Origin: an uncultured Clostridia bacterium
Lineage (GTDB): Bacteria > Bacillota > Clostridia > Saccharofermentanales > Saccharofermentanaceae
DNA: 64,000 bases
NCBI GenBank assembly: GCA_946537885.1
Contig: CAMNGC010000005.1
Span: 37,179-101,178, forward strand
Direction of reading: 5' to 3'
Part shown: one piece after another, positions 46,678 to 55,400 of the stretch
Layout: each line of letters begins with the position of its first letter
Position numbering within the stretch: position 1 is the first letter of the stretch
Position numbers and translations under genes: made by a program
The notes under the pieces: model-generated
Databases searched by the model: none
What the model was told of the DNA's origin: nothing
Seen by the model: the letters and a program-made list of their open reading frames with translations, nothing else

Positions 46678-48940
46678 ATAATCGTACCGGCAGACGAACA
46701 AGCTGCACTGCAGGGAATCTGTTCTGGGCTTCATTGACTATCTCTTCATAGAGATTAAGTGAGTCTGTCAGATCTTCAATCGTGATTGCTAGGGCATATT
46801 CGATTTCCTGATCATCTTTCACGTCATATCTTGTATGAAGCTGTAACCATACTTCCCAGTCACCGCTTGATAAGCTTGAAAGAGTCTGCTCAAAATGGAA
46901 GCAGGTGTCCCATTCTTTTCTGCCATCAGTCTCAGACGGGTTCTTTGATCCCGATGTTCCTTTGCCGTTAATGATGTGCAATGAAGCATTTACGTATGCA
47001 CCAAGGTATTCTTCGCCCTTGTTGTTATCGACAGGCGACTGAGTGACGCAGGTGACGGTTATTTTGACCTTTGCGTTTCGCTTGCTCATGTCAAGGTTAT
47101 CGCATACCTTAGGCATCAGAAATTTTACTCTCTGCTTGTCGAGGCGATTCATGGTTCCGGCATGAAGAAATGTTACTCGATTCATGGTGGAAAACATACT
47201 GTCGATAGGAGAAGAGATTCCACGTCCGTAAAGGTTCCCGTAGAATTCATTATCACCCTTATCCGGTTTGTCCTTCTTATCGGTTTTGATTGGCATAACA
47301 GCACGGTGATATAAAAGTGCTTCCGCCAGAAGAACATTATCATCAGGAACTGATGTGAGTATCTCTGCAAGATCACCAGCTACAACCGGAGCAGAGAAGC
47401 TTGTACCTGCATCCAAAGCCCACTGATTTCCAGCTCCGATCATTAGTGAATATTCATCTGGAGGGACACTGCCGCCTTTGAGCTTCGTTCCGGCATATGT
47501 AACAATGTCCGGTTTTCGTGAACCTTTAAAGCCGGGGCCAATCCTGGAATAGGGAGCGACATCGTATTGTTTGCTGATGCTGCCTGTATGGTCGCTGCCT
47601 ACTATGGCTCCAACGGAAATATTCAGCATAGAGTCTGATGGAGCAGCAACGTGACTGTCATCATCGTCAAAAATCTTTTCCAGCGATGATTCGTATTCAT
47701 AGAGATCGTGGTTTCCGACGGCGATGACAAACTTGACGCCATAGGTGATGGAAAGTACGTCAAGCTCGTATCCGAGGATACTGATCTCATCTTGAGCAAT
47801 CGGATATCTTGAAGCAGATGAGAAGTTGAATATCTTGGTGATGTCCTTATAACGAAGGACTGCTTCCCGAATCCGCTTAATCATTGTCTGGTTGGATATA
47901 AGATTTGGATCGTCGGAATTTGGATCAGCACCTCTGATATTGCAATCAATGATTCTTGCACGAGGAACCATCGTGCCCATTCCCATCTGAGCGCCTAACT
48001 GGGCAAAAGCGATTTTGCTCGCGACGTTAGTTCCGTGATATTTGTCGCCCTCAGCAGCACCGCTTGGAGTCCAATGTTCAACAACAATGGGTTCCAAAGC
48101 ATCAGGAAAATCTACGCCGGTGTCAAGAACAGCGACAATCGGGAGTTCATCAATATTGACGGTTGGATCCAGAGATACCGGATGCGGAGCAGGCATAAGA
48201 CCGGCCTGTACTGTACCGTAGAATCCCGTCAAAGCAACATGGCAGACGATAGTATCTTCTGAAACAGCAGTCAGTTTGTCCAGCGGAACCTTCGCTCTTA
48301 GAATTGGCGTTTCATCGGACAATTTATATGGTTCACCAACGATTTCTCCGTTATACTGACGTATTGTTGAGATTAGGTTCTGTTCTGCACGTGCCTGGCC
48401 GTCTACACCAATTTGATCAACCAGAAGCTCTTCGCGAATCTCGACATCTATTGGTTCTTGCCCCATCTTTTCGATGAGGGCTTTAAGCACAGAAGACTGC
48501 TTATCTGCAGGATCCGGGAATTTGAATGCCGCAACATCTTGAAAAGTTCGATCCACTTTCTTGTTGTCCCGGAAATTACCGACTCTCTTTTGGAGATTAT
48601 CGAATTTTGAAGTGGAAGTGGATACTATGGCATGATGAGCATCCCTGATAGATGTAATCGACATACCTTCCTGGGCAAGGAAGTCGCGAATGGCTTTATT
48701 GGAAAATTTTGTGTCATCCGGCAGCACAACCTCAAAAAGGCGAATATCCTCATCCTTAAGGGAATCGCCGCTCTGAATCCTTGTATATGCTGACACGACA
48801 TCTTGCAGACCGCTTGAAAGCTTGCTTCCATGCTCGAAACGATCTAAGCCTCTGTCTTTACCTCTTGCCTGAGGAACGTATTCAACGTGCTCTACATCGT
48901 CTTCTGTAATCAGAAGATGAGGTCGAAAATCATCTGCCAT
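46676..48940 (-). CDS. ietS: Subtilisin-like S8 peptidase, IetS-like
   Basis: 754 residues with no signal peptide, so intracellular. The catalytic triad is clear: Asp273 (AVLDTGVDF), His302 (YHGTNVAS) and Ser514 (DAGTSFSAP), with the oxyanion Asn410. About 260 residues precede the peptidase domain and about 230 follow it; neither part is recognised. It is encoded 2 nt after an AAA ATPase, the gene order of IetAS pairs. Those were described for plasmid maintenance and later as a phage defence module. The likely role is a protease activated or targeted by the ATPase on infection. Confidence 0.82.
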   Translation of the reverse strand: MADDFRPHLLITEDDVEHVEYVPQARGKDRGLDRFEHGSKLSSGLQDVVSAYTRIQSGDSLKDEDIRLFEVVLPDDTKFSNKAIRDFLAQEGMSITSIRDAHHAIVSTSTSKFDNLQKRVGNFRDNKKVDRTFQDVAAFKFPDPADKQSSVLKALIEKMGQEPIDVEIREELLVDQIGVDGQARAEQNLISTIRQYNGEIVGEPYKLSDETPILRAKVPLDKLTAVSEDTIVCHVALTGFYGTVQAGLMPAPHPVSLDPTVNIDELPIVAVLDTGVDFPDALEPIVVEHWTPSGAAEGDKYHGTNVASKIAFAQLGAQMGMGTMVPRARIIDCNIRGADPNSDDPNLISNQTMIKRIREAVLRYKDITKIFNFSSASRYPIAQDEISILGYELDVLSITYGVKFVIAVGNHDLYEYESSLEKIFDDDDSHVAAPSDSMLNISVGAIVGSDHTGSISKQYDVAPYSRIGPGFKGSRKPDIVTYAGTKLKGGSVPPDEYSLMIGAGNQWALDAGTSFSAPVVAGDLAEILTSVPDDNVLLAEALLYHRAVMPIKTDKKDKPDKGDNEFYGNLYGRGISSPIDSMFSTMNRVTFLHAGTMNRLDKQRVKFLMPKVCDNLDMSKRNAKVKITVTCVTQSPVDNNKGEEYLGAYVNASLHIINGKGTSGSKNPSETDGRKEWDTCFHFEQTLSSLSSGDWEVWLQLHTRYDVKDDQEIEYALAITIEDLTDSLNLYEEIVNEAQNRFPAVQLVRLPVRL

Positions 48941-48942
48941 AT

Positions 48943-50103
48943 TTATTCATCCACCTCTTTCAACTTAGCTAACTTATTGATCTGGTAGTTTAACGTGTTA
49001 TGGGGCATTCCTACTGCCTTTGCCAGTGTGCGTACACTGACTCCTTTTTCTTTGAGCTTGGCAGCAGCGTCGACGAGTCCGGCACCGCTGGAGTTATTCG
49101 TCATCTGCTGAATAAGAAGCTCTATCATATCTTCTGTTGTGATAGGCTTATCTGTTGTCACAGATCTCTTTGCAGCCGATATGATCAGTTCTTTGATCTG
49201 AGCGACACTACGATCTGCAGTAAGATCGGTCAGCTTTTGAATATCCACGTCTGTTTCAACCGAGTATTCTTCAAACCATTTTTCGATAAGCTTACGGCGC
49301 TGATCATCGTCGGGAAGACCAATATTGATCGTGTAGTTGAACCGTCTCCAAATTGCAGGATCAAGAAGATGCTCGTGATTTGTGGCTGCAATAAGAAACA
49401 CGTTTGCCGGCATATTATCGAAGTTCTGCAAGAGGGCAGTAACGACTCTTTTTAATTCGCCCATTTCATGCCCGTCATCCCGCTTCTTGGCTATCGCATC
49501 AAATTCGTCCAGGAATAAAACAATTTCCTGATTTGCCACGCTCGAAAAAATCTTCCGAAGGTTTACGCTTGTTTGTCCGAGATACGATGAAACAAGTCCG
49601 TCAATTCGAACATAAGCCATTGGAAGATTAAGCTCGTGAGCTATTGCGTGGGCAGTCATCGTCTTTCCACAGCCTGGAGGACCGCATAACAATAATCTGT
49701 TCGCGGCTGGAAGATTGTGTTTCTTGAGTTTCGTATTGTTCTTGCGTTCATCCAGAATCTGAAGAAGAAGCTTTCTCTGGTTTTCTGGAAGGATCACGTC
49801 GGAGAGAAGAGTCTCAGAGTGAACAATGTCATAAAGTTCTAAGAGACTGTCTTTATCTCTTGGGCTGAAAGAAGTGCTACCAGCGGATTGAACAGCGTAG
49901 CCGCCACCGGCGGGTTGTGTTACATCAGGCTTTTTGATGAGGGTAGACTTCTTTCCTTTGTAAGCATCGAGGATTTGGTTTGATAGACGGCCATTACCTT
50001 TTTTGCTTTCGTCCGCAGCCAGTGCTTCAACAGCTGTTTTGAAGGCATTTTCGTCTCCTGTACAGTGTGCAGCAATGATATTAACTATAAGTTCTGCTTT
50101 CAT
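48943..50103 (-). CDS. ietA: AAA ATPase partner of S8 peptidase, IetA-like
   Basis: 386 residues. Walker A GPPGCGKT is at 141-148 and Walker B FLDEFD at about 197-202. A sensor region AATNHEHLLDPAIWRRFN is followed by the AAA lid. The C-terminal 45 residues (VSVRTLAKAVGMPHNTLNYQINKL) resemble a helix-turn-helix. It is paired with the S8 peptidase gene and transcribed from a promoter that carries the island's 18-bp operator. By analogy with IetA it would sense a cue and control the protease. Confidence 0.82.
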   Translation of the reverse strand: MKAELIVNIIAAHCTGDENAFKTAVEALAADESKKGNGRLSNQILDAYKGKKSTLIKKPDVTQPAGGGYAVQSAGSTSFSPRDKDSLLELYDIVHSETLLSDVILPENQRKLLLQILDERKNNTKLKKHNLPAANRLLLCGPPGCGKTMTAHAIAHELNLPMAYVRIDGLVSSYLGQTSVNLRKIFSSVANQEIVLFLDEFDAIAKKRDDGHEMGELKRVVTALLQNFDNMPANVFLIAATNHEHLLDPAIWRRFNYTINIGLPDDDQRRKLIEKWFEEYSVETDVDIQKLTDLTADRSVAQIKELIISAAKRSVTTDKPITTEDMIELLIQQMTNNSSGAGLVDAAAKLKEKGVSVRTLAKAVGMPHNTLNYQINKLAKLKEVDE

Positions 50104-50139
50104 TATCAGAATTCCTCTTTCTATATCATAGTATGAGAT

Positions 50140-50157
50140 TGTAACCTTTAGTTTACA
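50140..50157 (-). promoter_or_regulatory. 18-bp operator upstream of the AAA-S8 genes
   Basis: TGTAAC-CTTTAG-TTTACA (plus strand), which read on the minus strand ends CTAAAGGTTACA, identical to operator 1 at 46200. It lies 36-54 nt before the AAA start, next to an AT-rich segment with CATACT/TATGAT that may be the -10. The remaining 50158-50295 holds no gene. Confidence 0.65.
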
Positions 50158-50295
50158 CTTAATTCATAGAAAAGTCAACAAAAAAAGCGAAATTCTTTGA
50201 ACACCTTTGAACACGTTGCTGTTTTTGGATGGAATCGAGGCGCTCTTGAGAGTGTTAATCAGAGAACTAAAAATTCGAGTTCTCGCACATCATCG

Positions 50296-50346
50296 TTGCA
50301 AAACAGGTCGAAATGTGCTACAATTTGATGTAACGTTATGGTTACA
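50296..50346 (+). promoter_or_regulatory. Promoter and 18-bp operator of the helicase operon
   Basis: TTGCAA (50296-50301), a 17-nt spacer and TACAAT (50319-50324) form a good sigma-A promoter. The perfect inverted repeat TGTAAC-GTTATG-GTTACA (50329-50346) sits 4 nt after the -10, over the likely transcription start, where a bound repressor would block it. Confidence 0.75.
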
Positions 50347-50404
50347 GATATTGATATGATTTAGATTGGAAACTAAGAGTGACGGAATTCAGAGGAGTAC
50401 GCAC

Positions 50405-50638
50405 ATGGTTATCAGCTACAAAAAATTATGGAAGCTGCTTATTGACAAGGATTTGAAGAAACAGGATCTGAGATCATTGGCGCATTTGAGCTCTTCGACG
50501 ATAGCTAAGCTGAATAGGGGAGAAAATGTCAGCACCGCCGTATTACTGAAGATATGTACGGCGCTTCATTGTGATGTGTCCGATATTATGGAAGTCGTTG
50601 AAGATCAGTCTGTTGCTGAAGAGATTGCTGAGCAGTAA
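50405..50638 (+). CDS. XRE-family small regulator
   Basis: 77 residues: an HTH of the short Cro-like type (LRSLAHLSSSTIAKLNRGENVSTAVLLKICTALHCDVSDIMEV) with an acidic end. GAGGAG precedes ATG 50405. It is the first gene of the operon with the helicase and methylases, 32 nt upstream of the helicase. It may autoregulate the operon together with, or in place of, the regulator at 46301. Confidence 0.85.
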   Translation: MVISYKKLWKLLIDKDLKKQDLRSLAHLSSSTIAKLNRGENVSTAVLLKICTALHCDVSDIMEVVEDQSVAEEIAEQ

Positions 50639-50670
50639 CAAAGATGAGCATACGAAAGGAATGGCGGTAG

Positions 50671-53600
50671 ATGTCCAAACTTGAAGAGTTGACTGTTGGC
50701 AGCAGCGTCAGCGGTCTTGTGAATAATGAATCCGTCCAGGTGGTTGCTGTGAAATGGTATGGCAATGCCGTGATGGAGATTACATATAAGAACAACCAAG
50801 GACTCCTTGCGAATCAGCTGCTTTATCGGGAGGATGAAGCAAGGCTGAACGTTGAAGACTCAAATTTGCCGTGGAGTTTTGATGCAGATGGTGATGTGGT
50901 GCGTCTGGCATCAGAAGCATACCGAATCAATCTCGCACATATCTTTGATCCATATCTGGCGGTACACACATCGTCGATAGAGCCACTGCCACATCAGATT
51001 TCAGCTGTGTATCAGGAGATGCTTCCGAGACTGCCGCTCAGATATATTCTTGCGGATGATCCGGGTGCAGGAAAAACCATTATGACCGGTCTGCTACTGA
51101 AGGAACTGATTATTCGTGGAGACTTGAGACGGTGCCTAATTGTTTCACCGGGAAGCTTGTCTGAGCAGTGGCAGGATGAGTTGTACAGCAAGTTCCATCT
51201 GAAATTTGATATTCTTACCAATGACCGGTTTGAGTCTGCAGTGAGTGGAAATGTCTTCGATGAAGTTAATCTTTGCATAGCTCGCCTGGATAAGCTTGCG
51301 CGGAATGACGTGTTGCAAGAGAAGCTGAAGGCAACAGAGTGGGATCTTATCGTCGTAGATGAGGCTCACAAAATGTCAGCTACCGTTTGGGGTGGAGAGG
51401 TGAAGTATACAAGGCGCTTCCAGCTTGGAAGGCTGCTTTCGGATATTACCAGACATTTCCTTCTGCTTACAGCTACGCCGCATAATGGCAAGGAAGAAGA
51501 TTTCCAACTGTTTATGTCCTTGATTGATCCGGAACGATTTGCCGGAGCGGCAAGATCCAGTGCGCAGGCTATCGATGTTTCTGATGTCATGAGGCGTCTG
51601 GTAAAGGAAGATCTTCTGAAGTTTGATGGAACACCTCTGTTCCCTGAACGGCGTGCCTATACAGTAAATTATGATCTTTCTCCGAAAGAATCACTTCTTT
51701 ACCATGAAGTGACTTCCTATGTACAGGAAGAGTTTAACCGTGCTGATCAGCTTTCAAAGGACAGAAAGAGCACGGTCGGTTTTGCGTTGACAATTCTGCA
51801 GAGAAGGCTTGCCTCTTCACCGGAAGCGATTTATCAGTCGCTTCATAGAAGGCGTGAACGTTTAGAGAATCGCTTGAATGAAGAACGCCTTGGAAAGAGA
51901 GCAGAGGAATACCGTTCGACGATACACTTTGATGTTGATTATGATGATGACGATTATTCATCAGAAGAACTTGAAAGAGAAGAAGAGAATGTAGCAGATC
52001 AGGCTTCTGCAGCCCGTACCATCAAAGAATTGGAAGCGGAAATCAATACGTTGAAGGATCTTGAAAGGCTTGCTAATGAGGTGCGACTGAGTGGAGAAGA
52101 CCGCAAGTGGGATGAGCTCTCAAAGCTCCTTCAGGATAACGAGTGCATGTTCACGGCAGATAAGCAGCGAGAAAAACTCATTATCTTCACAGAACACAGA
52201 GACACTCTACGCTATCTTACAGAAAAGATCCGTACTCTTTTTGGTAGTGATGATTCTGTTGTCACTATCCACGGTGGTATGCTGCGTGATGAACGTCGGA
52301 AGGTAGAGGAACTGTTCCGGCAAGATAAAAATGTTCGTATCTTGATTGCCACGGATGCTGCCGGTGAAGGTATTAACCTGCAACGAGCACATTTAATGAT
52401 CAACTATGATCTTCCATGGAATCCTAATCGTTTGGAACAGAGATTTGGACGTATTCACCGTATCGGACAGACGGAGGTCTGCCATTTGTGGAACCTGGTT
52501 TCTCAGGAAACAAGAGAAGGCATGGTGTTCCAGAGGCTCTTTGAAAAACTGGAGGAAGAGAGATCAGCGCTGGGTGGCAAGGTGTTTGATATCCTCGGTG
52601 AAATGACATTTGAAAATCGTCCGCTTCGCGATCTATTGATTGAAGCCATCCGTTACGGTAATGACCCTAAGGTCAGGGAGAGACTTTGGCAGGTGGTGGA
52701 TCACTCCATGAATACAGAAAAGTTCCGTGAGCTGATTTCCGAGAATGCTCTAACTGAGGATTCAATGGATGTTTCAAAGGTCATGGAGATCAGAGAAGAA
52801 ATGGAACGAGTAGAGGCTCATAAGCTCCAGCCGCACTTTATCGAGGCTTTCTTCGTGGAAGCATTCAAGTCTCTTGGTGGAAAGATCCATAAGAGAGAGC
52901 ATGATAGATACGAGATAACATCTGTGCCGTTTGCCATCAGGAACAGGGATATGCAGATTGGCTTCGGGGAGTCTGTGCTACCGCGTTATGAGCGTGTCTG
53001 CTTTGAAAAAGATAACTGTAATATTCCAGGGCTGGTACCGGCATCATTGATATGTCCTGGACATCCGTTGTTGGATGCTACCACGGATCTCATCCGTGAG
53101 AGATATGCGGATGCAATGAAGCGCGGATCCATATTTATTGATGAACAGGACTTCGGAAGAGATCCGAGGCTGTTGTTCTATATCGAAGATGCTATTCAGG
53201 ATGGCGTTGTGCTGCCGAATGGCAATAAGCGGATCATTTCAAAGAATGTTCATTTCGTTGAACTGAAAGAAGATGGAACCGCTAAGAATGCAGGCTATGC
53301 ACCATACCTTGATTATCGTGCAGCAACAGAAGATGAGACAAAGGCGATCATGGACTTTGTGAAGTCTCAGACGTGGCTCACGCAGGGTGTAGAAGAACGT
53401 GCTCAGGGATATGCGATTTCGGAGATTATCCCATCACACTTCGCATCTGTCAGAGATCACAAGTTGAAGATGCTCGATAAGATAGCCAAGGCTGTTAAGG
53501 ATCGTATGACACAGGAGATTCAGTATTGGGATTTCAGAGCAATTGATCTGAAAGAAAAAGAAGCAGCAGGAAAAGGAAATCAGCGACTCACCTCTGCGAA

Positions 53601-54177
53601 TGCGGCAAGACGTGCGGAAGAACTGGAAGCAAGGATGCAGAAACGCCTTGCAGAAATAGAGACAGAAAGAATGATATCCGCAATGCCACCGGTGATAGTA
53701 GGCGGGTCATTGGTGATCCCCAAAGGACTATTGCGCATTCTGACTCATCAACCTGAGCCTGATACGTTCAGTCAGGGAGATCGGCAGGCTGTCGAGTACG
53801 CAGCGATGAAGGCAGTGATGGATATCGAAGTAAGGCTTGGTAATACGCCAGTCGATGTCAGTGCTGCTAAGTGCGGATATGATGTGGAGTCCAGAATTCC
53901 GGAGCGCATTAGAGCATATGCAAAATCGCTCAGAATGATCGAGGTAAAAGGTTGCAGAAAAGGATCATCTACAGTAACTGTTTCAAAGAATGAAATATTA
54001 ACCTGTCTGAATAAACCGGATGAGTTTATTCTGGCAATCGTAGAGGTGGATGGAAATCAGACAAAGACAGTATATCTGAAGAAACCATTCAAGAATGCAC
54101 CGGATTTCACAGCAACAAGTGTGAATTTCGACATCGTAGATCTGATTAATAATGCAGAGATCGAGTATCAGGAGTGA
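50671..54177 (+). CDS. SNF2/DEAD-type helicase with C-terminal DUF3883
   Basis: 1168 residues. Motif I DDPGAGKT (129-136), the DEAH box (230-233), LLTATPHNGKEEDF, and the C-lobe motifs ATDAAGEGINLQ and QRFGRIHRIGQ define a SNF2-like superfamily 2 helicase. A charged coiled coil (about 410-470) lies between the lobes. Near the C-terminus, RMIEVKG...SKNEIL...ILAIVEV fits a DUF3883 domain, often regarded as nuclease-like. It is similar in role to the helicases of DISARM and helicase-methylase-ATPase defence systems. It overlaps nothing; the first methylase starts 11 nt later. Confidence 0.87.
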   Translation: MSKLEELTVGSSVSGLVNNESVQVVAVKWYGNAVMEITYKNNQGLLANQLLYREDEARLNVEDSNLPWSFDADGDVVRLASEAYRINLAHIFDPYLAVHTSSIEPLPHQISAVYQEMLPRLPLRYILADDPGAGKTIMTGLLLKELIIRGDLRRCLIVSPGSLSEQWQDELYSKFHLKFDILTNDRFESAVSGNVFDEVNLCIARLDKLARNDVLQEKLKATEWDLIVVDEAHKMSATVWGGEVKYTRRFQLGRLLSDITRHFLLLTATPHNGKEEDFQLFMSLIDPERFAGAARSSAQAIDVSDVMRRLVKEDLLKFDGTPLFPERRAYTVNYDLSPKESLLYHEVTSYVQEEFNRADQLSKDRKSTVGFALTILQRRLASSPEAIYQSLHRRRERLENRLNEERLGKRAEEYRSTIHFDVDYDDDDYSSEELEREEENVADQASAARTIKELEAEINTLKDLERLANEVRLSGEDRKWDELSKLLQDNECMFTADKQREKLIIFTEHRDTLRYLTEKIRTLFGSDDSVVTIHGGMLRDERRKVEELFRQDKNVRILIATDAAGEGINLQRAHLMINYDLPWNPNRLEQRFGRIHRIGQTEVCHLWNLVSQETREGMVFQRLFEKLEEERSALGGKVFDILGEMTFENRPLRDLLIEAIRYGNDPKVRERLWQVVDHSMNTEKFRELISENALTEDSMDVSKVMEIREEMERVEAHKLQPHFIEAFFVEAFKSLGGKIHKREHDRYEITSVPFAIRNRDMQIGFGESVLPRYERVCFEKDNCNIPGLVPASLICPGHPLLDATTDLIRERYADAMKRGSIFIDEQDFGRDPRLLFYIEDAIQDGVVLPNGNKRIISKNVHFVELKEDGTAKNAGYAPYLDYRAATEDETKAIMDFVKSQTWLTQGVEERAQGYAISEIIPSHFASVRDHKLKMLDKIAKAVKDRMTQEIQYWDFRAIDLKEKEAAGKGNQRLTSANAARRAEELEARMQKRLAEIETERMISAMPPVIVGGSLVIPKGLLRILTHQPEPDTFSQGDRQAVEYAAMKAVMDIEVRLGNTPVDVSAAKCGYDVESRIPERIRAYAKSLRMIEVKGCRKGSSTVTVSKNEILTCLNKPDEFILAIVEVDGNQTKTVYLKKPFKNAPDFTATSVNFDIVDLINNAEIEYQE

Positions 54178-54187
54178 GGAGAAAAGC

Positions 54188-55357
54188 ATGGCAACAAAGA
54201 AATTGATAGAAGTAGCATTACCGCTGGAAAAGATTAACTCTGAATCCGAAAGAGAGAAGCATATAACTCAAGGACATCCAGCCACTTTTCATCTGTGGTG
54301 GGCTAGACGACCTTTAGTCACTGCAAGGGCCGTCATATGGTCTTCGCTTGTAGATGATCCATCTAGTCATCCGGAGTTGTTTCCTACTGAGGAAGATCAA
54401 CAAAAAGAAAGGAATCGTTTGTTTTCTATATTAGAGGATTTAGTTGTGTGGGAGAACTCAAATGATCCTTCTGTATTGAAAAAAGCAAAAGATGAAATTT
54501 TAAAGTATACAAATGGTATTATGCCCAAAGTTTTAGATCCATTTGCTGGAGGAGGAACTATTCCGATAGAAGGACAGCGTCTTGGGTTGGAATCGTATGC
54601 TTATGATTTGAATCCAGTTTCAGTCACAATTAATAAAGCTATGTTAGAGATTCCTTCAATCTTTAAAGATGTATCTCCTGTTAATCCGGACGCTAAGTCA
54701 CTTTTGGGGGCTGATATTTCAATTATAGGAAGCGAAGGAATTAAGAGTGATGTTGAGTATTATTCCAATATGCTCAGGGACAAAGCCTTTAAAAAGGTTG
54801 GCCATTTATATCCCAAAACCCGATTGCCTGGTAATAATGTTGAAAATGTGGTCAATACATGGATATGGACGCGAATTGTTCACTGCAAGAATCCTGCTTG
54901 TTTGTGTGAAATACCGTTAGTTAGGAGTTTTACATTATGCAAAAAAAAGCAGAATGTTTGGGCTGAGCCAATATATGATGGAAAAGAAGTTAGTTTCAAA
55001 ATACATACTGATGGTTCTTCAGACAAAAAAGGCACTGTCGGAAGAAAAGGTGTATTATGTCCCAAATGTGGTTCAAGTCTTTCTTTAGATGAGGTAAGAG
55101 AAATTGGACGATCGGGTAGAATAGGGGTAAAGATGCTAACTATGATAGTTCAAAGTGGAACTAGAAGAGTTTATGCGCCCCCCACAACTGAACAATTGTT
55201 AGCGTCAAATGTGCAAAAGCCTGATGATTATCCAGAAGGGAAAATAGCATATTTCCCTGGCTGCCTAAATACTAATAGATATGGATTAGATGAATTCCAT
55301 TTATTGTTTTCAAATAGACAATTAACGACATTATTATGTTTTTTCTTCACTAATTAG
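54188..55357 (+). CDS. DUF1156 DNA methylase, N-terminal fragment
   Basis: 389 residues up to the frameshift stop. DUF1156 start (LIEVALPLEKINSESEREK, WWARRPLVTARAV) and SAM-binding motif I DPFAGGGT at Asp117, with the acidic YDLNPVS after it. Zinc-type cysteines (CKNPACLC, CPKCG) follow. GAGGAG precedes ATG 54188. Confidence 0.75.
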   Translation: MATKKLIEVALPLEKINSESEREKHITQGHPATFHLWWARRPLVTARAVIWSSLVDDPSSHPELFPTEEDQQKERNRLFSILEDLVVWENSNDPSVLKKAKDEILKYTNGIMPKVLDPFAGGGTIPIEGQRLGLESYAYDLNPVSVTINKAMLEIPSIFKDVSPVNPDAKSLLGADISIIGSEGIKSDVEYYSNMLRDKAFKKVGHLYPKTRLPGNNVENVVNTWIWTRIVHCKNPACLCEIPLVRSFTLCKKKQNVWAEPIYDGKEVSFKIHTDGSSDKKGTVGRKGVLCPKCGSSLSLDEVREIGRSGRIGVKMLTMIVQSGTRRVYAPPTTEQLLASNVQKPDDYPEGKIAYFPGCLNTNRYGLDEFHLLFSNRQLTTLLCFFFTN

Positions 55358-55400
55358 TGAAGTCAGGAGAATTGTCTATGAAGATGCCTTAAAATCTGGA

